Made by a program: the position numbers and the translations under genes. 64,000 nucleotides of DNA from Mucilaginibacter sp. PAMC 26640 (GTDB lineage Bacteria > Bacteroidota > Bacteroidia > Sphingobacteriales > Sphingobacteriaceae): NCBI GenBank assembly GCA_001596135.1, contig CP014773.1:1364001-1428000 (forward strand), written 5' to 3'. The notes below the pieces were generated by a model, which saw nothing but the letters and a program-made list of their open reading frames with translations, was not told the DNA's origin and did no database searches. Below, in pieces: positions 54,377 through 63,877 of this stretch (its first letter is position 1; each line of letters opens with the position of its first letter).

Positions 54377-54787
54377 TTAATCCTCCGCCGTTACCACCTT
54401 AAGTGCTTCGCGAATTTTTTCAGCGGTTGTTGCTAGCTCTTCCTGGCTGGGTGATAATTTGGGCCTGGAGAAATTCATATCGTCCACCCGGTTCATGGGG
54501 ATGAGGTGGATATGGGCATGAGGCACTTCCAAACCAATGACTGCAACGCCGACCTTTTTGCAAGGAATAGCTTTTTTTACGCCGATAGCCACGATCTTGG
54601 TGAAGATCTGCAGCTCATTATAAGTGATATCATCCAGATCGAACAGGTAATCAACTTCCTTTTTAGGGATAACCAAAACGTGCCCTTCTGCTAATGGACT
54701 GATATCTAAAAACGCTAAAAAATCATCAGTCTCAGCAACTTTATGCGCGGAGATTTCACCTGATATGATTTTGGAAAAGATGGTCAT
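54377..54787 (-). CDS. HIT-family nucleotide hydrolase
   Basis: The 136-residue protein has the histidine triad HAHIHLIP near residue 95 and the start TIFSKIISGEISAHKV. It is likely a nucleoside phosphoramidase-like or diadenosine polyphosphate hydrolase. The chosen ATG starts MTIFSK; a longer frame adds 17 residues partly inside a palindromic repeat and is rejected. Confidence 0.9.
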   Translation of the reverse strand: MTIFSKIISGEISAHKVAETDDFLAFLDISPLAEGHVLVIPKKEVDYLFDLDDITYNELQIFTKIVAIGVKKAIPCKKVGVAVIGLEVPHAHIHLIPMNRVDDMNFSRPKLSPSQEELATTAEKIREALKVVTAED

Positions 54788-54806
54788 GGTGTTATTAGTG
54801 ATGTAA

Positions 54807-54853
54807 TGAATTAGAGATTCGGTGGATCTAAAAATCACCGAATCTCTAATTCA
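54807..54853. repeat. Perfect 18-bp inverted repeat between greA and the HIT gene
   Basis: TGAATTAGAGATTCGGTG (54807-54824) and its inverse (54836-54853) enclose an 11-bp loop. It begins 8 bases after the greA stop but no T-run follows, so it looks like a repeat element. Confidence 0.75.
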
Positions 54854-54860
54854 CTAGCTG

Positions 54861-55334
54861 TTATCTGGAAACTTCAAGTATTTCAAATTCTATTTTGCCG
54901 GCGGGTACGGTAATTTCTATGGTCTCACCAACTTTTTTACCAAGCAGCCCCTTTGCAATTGGCGATGCAACAGAGATCTTGCCGGTTTTCATATCAGCTT
55001 CGCTTTCAGATACCAACTGGTAGCTCATTGTTGCGCCGTTTTTCAGATTCTTTATTTTTACGATTGACAAAGCCAATACTTTAGATACATCTAATTTAGA
55101 TTCATCCAGCAAACGTGCGTTGGCCAGCGTTTCAGACATCTGGGCAATTTTGGCTTCGTGCAGGCCCTGTGCCTCCTTAGCGGCATCATATTCTGCGTTT
55201 TCAGATAGATCGCCCTTATCCCGCGCTTCGGCAATCTGTTTAGATATATCAGACCGGCCGGTTGTTTTTAATCGTTGTAATTCTTCTTTTAGTTTTTCTA
55301 AACCTTCTTTGGTATAGTACGAAACATCTGCCAT
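54861..55334 (-). CDS. greA: Transcript cleavage factor GreA
   Basis: The 157-residue factor has the N-terminal coiled coil (EGLEKLKEELQRLKTTGR, acidic tip near DLSENAEYDAAKE) and the C-terminal FKBP-like domain. It rescues backtracked RNA polymerase. It is followed by the HIT gene. Confidence 0.95.
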   Translation of the reverse strand: MADVSYYTKEGLEKLKEELQRLKTTGRSDISKQIAEARDKGDLSENAEYDAAKEAQGLHEAKIAQMSETLANARLLDESKLDVSKVLALSIVKIKNLKNGATMSYQLVSESEADMKTGKISVASPIAKGLLGKKVGETIEITVPAGKIEFEILEVSR

Positions 55335-55377
55335 AGTACACTAATTAATAATATTCATTTACGGTATTTGCCAAAAA

Positions 55378-55470
55378 AAACCGCCCTACTATTTATTAAT
55401 AAAATAGAAGAGCGTGATGGCCTTAAAAACAAACAAGACTACGTCGGCCGGGCCTGCATAGTCTTGTTTG
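55378..55470 (-). terminator. Two stacked hairpins upstream of greA and downstream of the dehydrogenase direction
   Basis: On the minus strand CAAACAAGACTA...TAGTCTTGTTTG (55430-55470) is followed by TTTTTAAGG, and then a mostly paired hairpin with an ATTAAT loop (55380-55414) is followed by eight T. They lie after the dehydrogenase stop and before greA. Both read as minus-strand terminators. Confidence 0.7.
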
Positions 55471-55574
55471 ATGTAAAACGAAGATAAGATATTTAAGTTT
55501 TAATATCCAAATATTTGTTTTTGGATTCCGCCGATGGGGATTTATTTTACCGAAGGAAAAACATTCGTCATTTT

Positions 55575-56513
55575 CTAATCGCCTATTGATCCCAGCCCTT
55601 TAAGTTTTGCTGCCATTACTTCACTTATTTTGCGGTAACTGTCAAACGTCCACCCGGCAACATGTGGGCTTAAGATCACTTTGCCGGAAGTGCGCAACTC
55701 TTCAAACCATTGCTGCTCGGCCAGGGCCGGGAATTTCTCTACTTCCAAAACATCCAAGCCGGCGGCCAGGATCTTATTTTGTTTAATGCCGTTTAATACT
55801 GCGCTTGTTTTTACCACTTTGCCCCGCGAGGTATTGATTAAAAAAATAGGCTTGCGAAAATGGAACAGGAATTCATCATCCACCATGCCATTGGTTTCTT
55901 TGGTAAGCGGTACGTGTAAACTTAGCACATTGCTGTGTTTTACAATTTCCTCCATACTCACTTCGCGGGCATATTTATCACTAAAGCCGGTTTTGTATTT
56001 ATCGTAGGCAATAACCTCCACCTGGAAGCCAGATAATTTGCGGGCCAGGCTTTGCCCCATATGGCCGTAGCCGATAATACCAACCACTTTTCCCTTCAGT
56101 TCGTGCCCGCGGTTTTCTTCGCGAAGCCAGCTGCCTGCCCGGATCTCTGCATCAGCCCTGTTAAGATTATTCATCAATGATAGTAGCAGGCCGATAGCAT
56201 GTTCGCCCACCGCATCCGAGTTGCCTTCAGGCGCGTTGATTAGCGAAATGTTTTTAGATAGGGCATAAGCCTCATCAATGTTATCCATACCCGCACCGGC
56301 CCGGCAAATAAACCGCAGGTTTGGGGCAAGGTCAATAACGGCTTTGTCCACCTGGAATTTTGACCGGATCACCAAGCCATCATAATTATTTAGGATCTCA
56401 AAAGCGTTTTGCGCTTTTATGTGTGGCTGATAATCACAAGTGTACCCAAGAGTTTCCGCTTGCTCTATAAATATCGGATGGATATCGTCAACGATGAGGA
56501 TGTTGTTTTTCAA
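55575..56513 (-). CDS. D-2-hydroxyacid dehydrogenase (phosphoglycerate-dehydrogenase-like)
   Basis: The 312-residue NAD-dependent dehydrogenase has VGIIGYGHMGQSLARKL (NAD site), CRAGAGMDNID and the catalytic LSPHVAGWTF His. It lacks the C-terminal ACT domain of many SerA enzymes, so 3-phosphoglycerate as substrate is likely but not certain. The TTG at 56513 (then KNNILIVDDIHP) is the best start, because no ATG fits; a TTG seven codons earlier is the alternative. Confidence 0.85.
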   Translation of the reverse strand: MKNNILIVDDIHPIFIEQAETLGYTCDYQPHIKAQNAFEILNNYDGLVIRSKFQVDKAVIDLAPNLRFICRAGAGMDNIDEAYALSKNISLINAPEGNSDAVGEHAIGLLLSLMNNLNRADAEIRAGSWLREENRGHELKGKVVGIIGYGHMGQSLARKLSGFQVEVIAYDKYKTGFSDKYAREVSMEEIVKHSNVLSLHVPLTKETNGMVDDEFLFHFRKPIFLINTSRGKVVKTSAVLNGIKQNKILAAGLDVLEVEKFPALAEQQWFEELRTSGKVILSPHVAGWTFDSYRKISEVMAAKLKGLGSIGD

Positions 56514-56701
56514 TGGTAAATATTTATGAAGCAAATTTACAAAAATAGCACTACTGAATAAGCGCTATCTCCACCAGCGCATTAATTATGACATTATGTC
56601 GTTCATCGTTTGATCGGATTCGCGCCGGCTTGAGCAGGGAATTAAATCTGGCACGTAAATAGCAACAAGAACACAGACGATATTAAACCGCCTCATAACA
56701 G

Positions 56702-57265
56702 ATGAAATTACCATTCAGGAAACAGCAACTAGATATAAAGCAATACGCCGAAAAACTTTCGCACGACGGATTCAAAAAGATCTTTGATCATATAGATCAG
56801 TTTAATATCAAGCGCGGCGTTGATAAAATGGGTTTGGATAAGTTTATCAACCAGTGTGCATATTTAGCTGCTGGTTCCGGGGCCATATCCGGTACTGGCG
56901 GTATTATCACTATGGTAGTAGGTATGCCGGTGGATTTTGCAAATTTGATTACCCAGCAGTTTAGGGTTACTATGGCTATTATGTATTACAGCAGGGGCAG
57001 TTATAAGATCACCTTTGATGAGTTTATGGCATTGGTTGCTACATCTTTTAAAATAGAGGCAGGCGTAGCCATGAGCAAAACCGTAATGGAGAGCGTAGCC
57101 GAAAAGCTATTATTGGCTTTCGGCGTGCGCACTGCCGAAAGATTAGTACCAGTGGTTGGGGCAGTAATAGGTGGTACTGCCAACTATATCTTTATTAAAC
57201 GCATGGCCGATAAAGTAAAAGAGATCCATCATATTCATGGTCCCGTTGAGGTTAAAGTGTATTAA
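56702..57265 (+). CDS. EcsC-family protein
   Basis: The 187-residue protein has the EcsC-like hydrophobic core: AAGSGAISGTGGIITMVVGMPVDF and SKTVMESVAEKLL then VVGAVIGGTANYIFIKRM. B. subtilis EcsC belongs to an ABC-transporter operon, but no such genes are here. Its role is unknown. Confidence 0.75.
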   Translation: MKLPFRKQQLDIKQYAEKLSHDGFKKIFDHIDQFNIKRGVDKMGLDKFINQCAYLAAGSGAISGTGGIITMVVGMPVDFANLITQQFRVTMAIMYYSRGSYKITFDEFMALVATSFKIEAGVAMSKTVMESVAEKLLLAFGVRTAERLVPVVGAVIGGTANYIFIKRMADKVKEIHHIHGPVEVKVY

Positions 57266-57355
57266 GGTAAACGGTACAATTCCGGAATTGAATCTTAAAA
57301 AATAGGAGATGCACCTGCTTAGCATATTCATCTGCGTTTGACATTAGCAGCCGGT

Positions 57356-58135
57356 TTATTTAGCCGCCGTTATCTCATTGGTCAACTTCACAAAATCCGC
57401 TACACTTAATCGTTCGGCCCGCAGTTCGAGTGTTTTGTTCTCGGCCAGGTTTTCTTTATTGATGAGGGATGACAGTGCATTGCGTAATGTTTTGCGGCGC
57501 TGGTTAAAGCCTGCCTTTACCACCTGCCAAAATAGTTTTTCATCACAACCCAATTCTGCTGTTTCATTCCGGGTTAAGCGGATCACTGCCGACAAAACTT
57601 TTGGCGGCGGATTGAACACCCCTGCTTTAACGGTAAACAGGTACTCCACCTTATAATATGCCTGCAGGAAAACGCTGAGAATGCCGTACTCTTTACTGCC
57701 GGGTTTGCTGGCACAACGCTCGGCCACTTCTTTTTGAAACATGCCCACCACTTCAACAACCTGCTTACGGTTATCCAGGATCTTGAACAGGATCTGGCTC
57801 GAGATATTATACGGGAAATTGCCGATCACCGCCATCTGCCCCTGAAAAACAGCCGGGAAATCAAGTTCCAGGAAATCGGCATTAATTAAACGGCTGCCTA
57901 ACGCCGGATACTTCTTTTGAAGAAAGGTGTAAGATTCGGTATCGATATCAATCAAAAAAACTTCGTAATCGGTCGTTTGCAGCAAGAAATCAGATAGGAT
58001 CCCCATGCCTGGTCCAACCTCCAGCACTTGCTTGTACTGCCCCGCCGGTCGCAAGCTCTCTACAATTTTTTGTGCTATATTTTTATCAGTAAGAAAATGT
58101 TGCCCCAGATGTTTTTTTGCTCTTACTAATGTCAT
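57356..58135 (-). CDS. rsmA: 16S rRNA dimethyladenosine transferase
   Basis: The 259-residue enzyme dimethylates two adenines near the 3' end of 16S rRNA. Motifs are KHLGQHFLTDKNIA, LEVGPGMGILSDFL, and the catalytic NFPYNISSQILFK. It is divergent from pdxA with about 200 bases between them. Confidence 0.95.
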   Translation of the reverse strand: MTLVRAKKHLGQHFLTDKNIAQKIVESLRPAGQYKQVLEVGPGMGILSDFLLQTTDYEVFLIDIDTESYTFLQKKYPALGSRLINADFLELDFPAVFQGQMAVIGNFPYNISSQILFKILDNRKQVVEVVGMFQKEVAERCASKPGSKEYGILSVFLQAYYKVEYLFTVKAGVFNPPPKVLSAVIRLTRNETAELGCDEKLFWQVVKAGFNQRRKTLRNALSSLINKENLAENKTLELRAERLSVADFVKLTNEITAAK

Positions 58136-58342
58136 TATCAGTTTTTATTTAAGCAAATTAAGGCATATTTGCGCTTTATTAAGTAATTATAAACTTAAAA
58201 TCTTTTAATTTGCATATTAAGCCAAGCCGCAAAGGTCAAGGCTTAAAGCATTTATAACCGGTTATCCCTTCCGTTGGTCGCAAAGTAACTTGTGAATTTT
58301 AAATCGGTGGAAGCAAGCAAAAACCGGTGAAACCATAAAATC

Positions 58343-59398
58343 ATGAGCGATAAACCTAAAATAGGAATAAGTATTGGCGACGTTAACGGGATTGGATTAG
58401 AAATAATTATCAAGACTCTGGCCGACACAAAAATATTTGATTACTGTACCCCAATTGTTTACGGGCATACCAAGGTGGCATCATTCCACCGCCGTTCTAC
58501 ACATATCAACGAGCTTAACTTTAATGTAATCGGCGATGCCGGGCAAGCGCTGGTAAAACGTGCCAACATGATCAATTGCTGGGAAGAGGATGTGAAGATA
58601 GAGCCTGGTACCGTTACGGCCGATGGTGGCAAATACGCTTTCCTGTCGTTGCAGCGCGCTACCGACGACCTGCTGAGCGGCGTGATAGATGGCCTGGTTA
58701 CAGCACCTATCAACAAAGATAATATTCAGAACGCTGATTTTAATTTCCCCGGGCATACCGAATATTTGCAATCCAGAGATAATGCAGCGGAATCGCTGAT
58801 GTTTTTGGTGAGTGAAACCCTACGTGTTGGAGTGGTTACCGGTCATATCCCGGTTTCAAAGATCGCTGAAAGTGTTACTACAGAAAAAATTATTGCCAAG
58901 TTAAAATTAATGCATGCCAGCCTTCGCGATGATTTCTGGATCCGCAAGCCTAAAATTGCTGTTTTGGGTTTAAACCCCCACGCCAGCGACAACGGCCTGA
59001 TCGGTTCGGAAGAGAAGGATGTGATCATCCCGGCGATAGAAGAAGCACGCGCTAATGATGTACTGGCCTTTGGACCATATTCTGCAGATGGCTTTTTTGC
59101 TAATGGTACTTACCTGCAATTTGATGCCGTGCTGGCCATGTATCACGATCAGGGGCTGATCCCATTTAAGCAGATTGCATTTGAAACCGGTGTGAACTAT
59201 ACAGCCGGATTAACCTTTGTGCGTACTTCGCCGGATCACGGCACGGCTTACGATATTGCAGGCAGAAACATGGCTTCGGAGATCTCGTTTCGGGAGGCCT
59301 TGTTCACCGCCATACATATCATTAAGCATCGCCGGGAAACGGCAGCGCTTAATGAAAATCCGCTAGTATTTAGTAAGCTAAGCCGCGACCGGGACTAA
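58343..59398 (+). CDS. pdxA: 4-hydroxythreonine-4-phosphate dehydrogenase
   Basis: The 351-residue enzyme makes the substrate for the last ring-forming step of pyridoxal-phosphate synthesis. Motifs are ISIGDVNGIGLEI, TAPINKDNI, the metal His in MYHDQGLIPFK, and TSPDHGTAYDIAG. It is monocistronic here. Confidence 0.95.
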   Translation: MSDKPKIGISIGDVNGIGLEIIIKTLADTKIFDYCTPIVYGHTKVASFHRRSTHINELNFNVIGDAGQALVKRANMINCWEEDVKIEPGTVTADGGKYAFLSLQRATDDLLSGVIDGLVTAPINKDNIQNADFNFPGHTEYLQSRDNAAESLMFLVSETLRVGVVTGHIPVSKIAESVTTEKIIAKLKLMHASLRDDFWIRKPKIAVLGLNPHASDNGLIGSEEKDVIIPAIEEARANDVLAFGPYSADGFFANGTYLQFDAVLAMYHDQGLIPFKQIAFETGVNYTAGLTFVRTSPDHGTAYDIAGRNMASEISFREALFTAIHIIKHRRETAALNENPLVFSKLSRDRD

Positions 59399-59478
59399 AA
59401 GCGCCTTTGAGAATACTGTTTTAAAAAATTCACCGTTTATTTAAAACATTTATCTCTTGAAATACATTTTCTTGTTTA

Positions 59479-60663
59479 ATGAGTAATTTAATTAACCGCA
59501 TTAGGTCAATTGATGCGTTTCGTGCGGTTACCATGTTCCTGATGATCTTCGTGAATGACCTCGACGGTGTGCCTAACACGCCCTTGTGGCTCAAACACGC
59601 CGCGGTTAATGCCGATGGATTAGGGCTTGCGGATACCATTTTCCCTGCTTTTTTATTTATAGTGGGGCTGGCCATACCGTATGCCTTTGAGCACCGTCTT
59701 AAAAAGGACGATGCAAAAATACCGATGCGCATCATCACGCGTTCGTTCGCACTGGTTTTTATTGGATTTTTCCACGCTAATATGGAAACTTACGACGAAG
59801 TGCATGCCATTTTGCCAAGGCCGGTGTGGGATAGCCTGGCAACCTTCAGTTTCTTTTTTATTTTTATTGATTACAGTAAAAGTACCTCTTTACTCAAGCG
59901 CTATCTGTGCCAGGGTTTTGGTATAGCGTTGTTAATTGGTGTTTGCGCAATTTACAAAAGTTCTGATCCGGGGCATTCCTGGCTGCACTTAACCTGGTGG
60001 GGTATATTGGGCCTTATTGGCTGGGCCTACCTGGTGTGTGCCTTTATTTATTATTACTCAAATGGGGTGTTGTGGGTGCAGGCCGCTGCCTGGCTCTTCT
60101 TTATGTTTTTCAATATCGATGTACATTTTGGCTTCCTGAATTTTTTGGCACCCGTGCAAAAATATGTGTGGCTCTCGGGCAACGGGGCCATGCAGGCATT
60201 TACCATGGCTGGGATCTTTGTGTCGGTGCTGTACATCCGGCTTACGCAAAATGGTGAGATAAAAATGCTTTGGGTGGCTATGCTGTTAATGGCTGTGATT
60301 TTGTTTAATCTTGGTTTTATAGTGCGCTACTTCAGCGGCGGCATCTCCAAAGCAAGGGATACCCCTTCATGGGTGCTCATTTGCATCGGTATCAGCTTAG
60401 TTATTTATGCGCTGTTTGTTTTTGTGGTAGATACCTGTGGCAAGTACAATTGGTTCAAGGTAATAGAGCCTGCGGGCACCAACACTTTTACCTGTTACCT
60501 TTTGCCCTACCTGTTTTACCCCATGTACCAAATGTCTACACTGAACTATCCGCAATACTTTGACCAGGGTACGGGCGGACTGATCAGATCGTTGCTATTC
60601 GCATTGTTCATTGTGTGGCTAAGCGGCCTGCTGCAAAAAATCAATGTAAGGCTTAAAATATAG
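59479..60663 (+). CDS. Acyltransferase-like membrane protein (DUF5009/HGSNAT-like)
   Basis: The 394-residue protein has about nine to ten membrane segments. The N-terminal signature RIRSIDAFRAVTMFLMIFVND and PAFLFIVGLAIPYA match the heparan-alpha-glucosaminide acetyltransferase-like family. The acceptor is unknown. It ends before a repeat-filled gap. Confidence 0.82.
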   Translation: MSNLINRIRSIDAFRAVTMFLMIFVNDLDGVPNTPLWLKHAAVNADGLGLADTIFPAFLFIVGLAIPYAFEHRLKKDDAKIPMRIITRSFALVFIGFFHANMETYDEVHAILPRPVWDSLATFSFFFIFIDYSKSTSLLKRYLCQGFGIALLIGVCAIYKSSDPGHSWLHLTWWGILGLIGWAYLVCAFIYYYSNGVLWVQAAAWLFFMFFNIDVHFGFLNFLAPVQKYVWLSGNGAMQAFTMAGIFVSVLYIRLTQNGEIKMLWVAMLLMAVILFNLGFIVRYFSGGISKARDTPSWVLICIGISLVIYALFVFVVDTCGKYNWFKVIEPAGTNTFTCYLLPYLFYPMYQMSTLNYPQYFDQGTGGLIRSLLFALFIVWLSGLLQKINVRLKI

Positions 60664-60668
60664 ACTTC

Positions 60669-60940
60669 GGTCAGAAGTCAAGAATCAGGATTAAAGAGTC
60701 AAGAATCAGGAATCAAGAATCAAGAATCAAGACATTTTATAAGGTAGAATTTTTTTTTGCCTTGCCTGCTGAATCTTGACTTCCTGCATCGTCTTCCTGA
60801 AACACTCCTGCCTTGTCTCCTGGTTCTTGACTTCATGCATCTCTTCTGCCTTGCCTCCTGATTCTTGCCGTCCTGCATCTTCTCTCGCGCTGGATAGCGC
60901 GCCTGCCTTGCCTCCTGATTCTTGCCATCCTGCATCTTTC
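60669..60940. repeat. Repeat-filled gap with inverted arms (tcaagaatcagga family)
   Basis: The left side holds tandem gtcaagaatcagga copies (60676-60732), and the right side holds four longer units (tgccttgcctcctgattctt then gccatcctgcatc) at 60758, 60809, 60847 and 60904 that contain the inverse cctgattcttgac. The gap is 368 bases and no gene is supported in it. Confidence 0.75.
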
Positions 60941-61005
60941 CCAAGGGGTGTTAATAACCTCTTTTCTAATTAAAAAAAACAGTTTCCAGTTTTGGTAATT
61001 TTACC

Positions 61006-61013
61006 TACATTTG
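61006..61013 (+). promoter_or_regulatory. -7 promoter box of the DUF177-rpmF-plsX-fabH operon
   Basis: TACATTTG matches the consensus and lies 18 bases before the TTG start at 61032. It excludes the earlier TTG at 61011. Confidence 0.6.
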
Positions 61014-61031
61014 CGGGCTAATTGTTGCTCA

Positions 61032-61553
61032 TTGAAATCGCTTAAAACATATGCCATTCCTTTTACCGGCTTAAAGCTTGGTAAACATCTGTTTGAATAC
61101 GAGATAACAGATGAATTTTTTGGTGAATTTGAATATTCACTGGTTAAAAAAGCAAATCTGATATGCAAGGTTGAACTGGAAAAACAGGAAACCATGCTGA
61201 TTTTGGACTTTGATATCATTGGCAGTGTAACCGCTACCTGTGATAAATGCCTGTCGGAATATCAGCAGCCTATTGATATCCGGGAACAGCAGATGGCTAA
61301 GTTTAGCGAGGAAGAGATGGGCGAAGATGACGAGGTAATTACCCTTGGTAAAAATGATCATGAGATCAATATTGCCGGGCTGATATATGAGTATGTTAAC
61401 GTTGCCATGCCGTTTGTTGCTTTATGCAGTAACCAGGGCGACGATAAACAGTGTGATGAAGAAATGCTTGATAGCTTAAATAAGCTATCGGTAAATGATG
61501 AACAAGCAGAGAAAATAGACCCAAGATGGGACGCTCTGAAAAAATTAAAGTAA
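61032..61553 (+). CDS. DUF177 (YceD-like) protein
   Basis: The 173-residue protein has the family start KSLKTYAIPFTGLKLGKHLF, the CxxC in TCDKCLSEY and two more Cys near the end (CSNQGDDKQC), probably a zinc site. YceD family members lie next to rpmF in most bacteria and have been linked to 23S rRNA processing. The start is a TTG supported by the promoter position. Confidence 0.82.
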   Translation: MKSLKTYAIPFTGLKLGKHLFEYEITDEFFGEFEYSLVKKANLICKVELEKQETMLILDFDIIGSVTATCDKCLSEYQQPIDIREQQMAKFSEEEMGEDDEVITLGKNDHEINIAGLIYEYVNVAMPFVALCSNQGDDKQCDEEMLDSLNKLSVNDEQAEKIDPRWDALKKLK

Positions 61554-61568
61554 TAAACATAGGAAGTT

Positions 61569-61760
61569 ATGCCACATCCAAAAAGAAAAATTTCGAAATC
61601 GAGAAGAGATAAACGTCGTACGCATGATAAAGCGTTAGCGCCAACCTTAACTACTTGCCAAACCACTGGTGCAATCCACTTGCCACACCGTGCTTACACT
61701 GTTGACGGTAATGTATACTTCAACGGTAAAATTCTTATCGAGAAAGCAGTAGCTGTATAA
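61569..61760 (+). CDS. rpmF: 50S ribosomal protein L32
   Basis: The 63-residue protein MPHPKRKISKSRRDKRRTHD... is L32. The segment TCQTTGAIHLPHRAY replaces the usual zinc ribbon pattern with only one Cys, so the zinc site is incomplete. It is the second gene of the cluster. Confidence 0.95.
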   Translation: MPHPKRKISKSRRDKRRTHDKALAPTLTTCQTTGAIHLPHRAYTVDGNVYFNGKILIEKAVAV

Positions 61761-61774
61761 GTTAATTTTCTGAA

Positions 61775-62713
61775 ATGAAGATTGGCTTAGATATAATGGG
61801 GGGGGATTATGCCCCCAAAGCAGCCGTTTTAGGAGCGATAGAAGCACACAAAGTGCTCTCTGCCGGCCAAAAGCTGGTGCTTATAGGCGATAGAGATATT
61901 GCAGTTACTATTCTTCAGGAAAATAATTATAGCCCGGATAATTTTGAGTTTGTACACACAACCGAAGTTATCTCTATGGGCGAACATCCTACCAAAGCCA
62001 TCGTACAAAAGCCCGATTCGAGCATCTCGGTCGGCTTTAAAATGCTGAAGGAAAATAGCATACAAGCGTTTTCTTCGGCAGGTAATACGGGAGCTATGCT
62101 GGTAGGCTCGATGTTCAGCGTGAAAACTATACCGGGTGTTCTGCGCCCGGCCATGACAACCATTGTACCCAAACTTAAAGGCGGTTTGGGTATTATTTTG
62201 GATGTAGGTGCCAATGCCGATTGTAAGCCGGATATGCTTTTACAGTTTGGTGTGCTTGGCAGCCTGCTTGCCGAATCGGTTTACAACATTCCAAACCCCC
62301 GCGTCGCTCTGATGAATATTGGGGAGGAGGAAGAAAAAGGTAATTTGCTCGCTTTGGCCACTTACCCCTTAATGCGCGATACGGAGCTTTTTAACTTTGT
62401 AGGCAATATTGAGGGGCGCGACCTGTTTGAGGACAATAACGATGTGGTGGTTTGCGATGGATTTACCGGTAATGTAATTCTTAAGCTCTCCGAGTCGTTT
62501 TATGTTATTACCTTGAAGAAAAGATTAAAAGACGAATTTTTTGATCGTTTCAACTATGAGCAATATGGCGGCAGCCCTATTTTGGGTGTTAATGCGCCGG
62601 TTGTAGTGGGCCATGGTATTTCCAGCCCCGAAGCCATTAAAAACATGGTGCTTTTGTCTAAGAACATGATCGAAACCAATCTCATCGATAAAATTAAACA
62701 GGCTTTTCAGTAA
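61775..62713 (+). CDS. plsX: Phosphate acyltransferase PlsX
   Basis: The 312-residue enzyme makes acyl-phosphate from acyl-ACP for phospholipids. The start KIGLDIMGGDYAPKAAVLGA and SAGNTGAMLVGSMF are conserved. It lies between rpmF and fabH with gaps of 14 and 4 bases. Confidence 0.96.
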   Translation: MKIGLDIMGGDYAPKAAVLGAIEAHKVLSAGQKLVLIGDRDIAVTILQENNYSPDNFEFVHTTEVISMGEHPTKAIVQKPDSSISVGFKMLKENSIQAFSSAGNTGAMLVGSMFSVKTIPGVLRPAMTTIVPKLKGGLGIILDVGANADCKPDMLLQFGVLGSLLAESVYNIPNPRVALMNIGEEEEKGNLLALATYPLMRDTELFNFVGNIEGRDLFEDNNDVVVCDGFTGNVILKLSESFYVITLKKRLKDEFFDRFNYEQYGGSPILGVNAPVVVGHGISSPEAIKNMVLLSKNMIETNLIDKIKQAFQ

Positions 62714-62717
62714 AAAT

Positions 62718-63713
62718 ATGAGTAAAATCCATGCCGCTATTACCGCAGTAAATGGTTACGTGCCCGATTATGTCCTCACAAACCATGAACTGGAGTCGAT
62801 GGTGGAAACCAACGACGAATGGATAATGAGCCGTACCGGAATAAAGGAACGCAGGATATTAAAAGGCGCAGGACTTGGTACCACTGATATGGCTGTACCG
62901 GCTGTGCAGGGTTTGCTGAAAAAGCGGGGCATTAGTGCAGACGAGATCGATCTGATCATCTTCTGTACAACTACGCCGGATTTGCCTTTCCCTGCCTCGG
63001 CAAATATTCTGGCACATAAAATTGGTGCAACTAAAGCATGGGGCTATGATCTGCAGGCCGCTTGCTCGGGCTTTGTATTTGGTTTAGCTACGGGTGCGCA
63101 ATTTATTGAGAGTGGCAAACATACCAAGGTTTTAATAGTTGGGGGTGATAAAATGTCGTCGATCATCAATTACGAAGATCGGGCAACCTGTATCATTTTT
63201 GGCGATGGCTGCGGTTGTGCTTTGTTAGAGCCCAATACCGAAGGCTATGGTATAATGGATTCTGTACTGAAGAGCGATGGCGCAGGTGCTCAGCTTTTAT
63301 ATCAAAAGGCTGGCGGTTCGGTAAACCCGGCTACGCACGAAACGGTTGCTAACAAAGAACATTACGCTTACCAGGAAGGCCAGGCAGTTTTTAAATTTGC
63401 CGTAACTAACATGGCCGAGGTTGCTGCCGAGGTGATGGAACGTAACAACCTTACCGCTGACGATATTGCCTGGCTGGTGCCTCACCAGGCAAACAAGCGT
63501 ATCATCGCCGCTACTGCAAACCGTACTGGCATCAGCCCGGAAAAGGTGATCATCAACATAGAGCGTTTTGGCAATACCACTAACGGCACCATCCCGTTAT
63601 GTTTATGGGAATGGGAAAGCAAATTTAAAAAAGGTGATAACCTTATATTAGCTGCTTTCGGTGGTGGCTTTACCTGGGGGTCTATCTATTTAAAATGGGC
63701 ATATAATGCGTAA
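62718..63713 (+). CDS. fabH: Beta-ketoacyl-ACP synthase III
   Basis: The 331-residue enzyme starts fatty-acid synthesis by condensing acyl-CoA with malonyl-ACP. The catalytic triad is Cys116 (AACSGF), His256 (VPHQAN) and Asn286 (FGNTTNG). Residues fit a branched or straight starter equally well. It follows plsX by 4 bases. Confidence 0.96.
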   Translation: MSKIHAAITAVNGYVPDYVLTNHELESMVETNDEWIMSRTGIKERRILKGAGLGTTDMAVPAVQGLLKKRGISADEIDLIIFCTTTPDLPFPASANILAHKIGATKAWGYDLQAACSGFVFGLATGAQFIESGKHTKVLIVGGDKMSSIINYEDRATCIIFGDGCGCALLEPNTEGYGIMDSVLKSDGAGAQLLYQKAGGSVNPATHETVANKEHYAYQEGQAVFKFAVTNMAEVAAEVMERNNLTADDIAWLVPHQANKRIIAATANRTGISPEKVIINIERFGNTTNGTIPLCLWEWESKFKKGDNLILAAFGGGFTWGSIYLKWAYNA

Positions 63714-63804
63714 TATTTCAGTTGTGAAATTTTAAATTTGGCCCAAGGCGGATTTTTAATCAAAACATCTTAAAAATATACCTGTTAAATAATTAATTCG
63801 TAAA

Positions 63805-63812
63805 TACATTTG
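63805..63812 (+). promoter_or_regulatory. -7 promoter box before accB
   Basis: TACATTTG matches the consensus and lies about 65 bases before the accB ATG, so accB may have its own start besides read-through. A doubled gcacatctgca follows it. Confidence 0.45.
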
Positions 63813-63877
63813 CACATCTGCATATTGCACATCTGCACATTATCATATACTTTTATCCAAAACCAATTAGCTCCAAC

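Noticed and set aside
60720..60944. 74-codon minus-strand frame and 65-codon plus-strand frame
   Set aside because: Both are built from the tcaagaatcagga repeat family.
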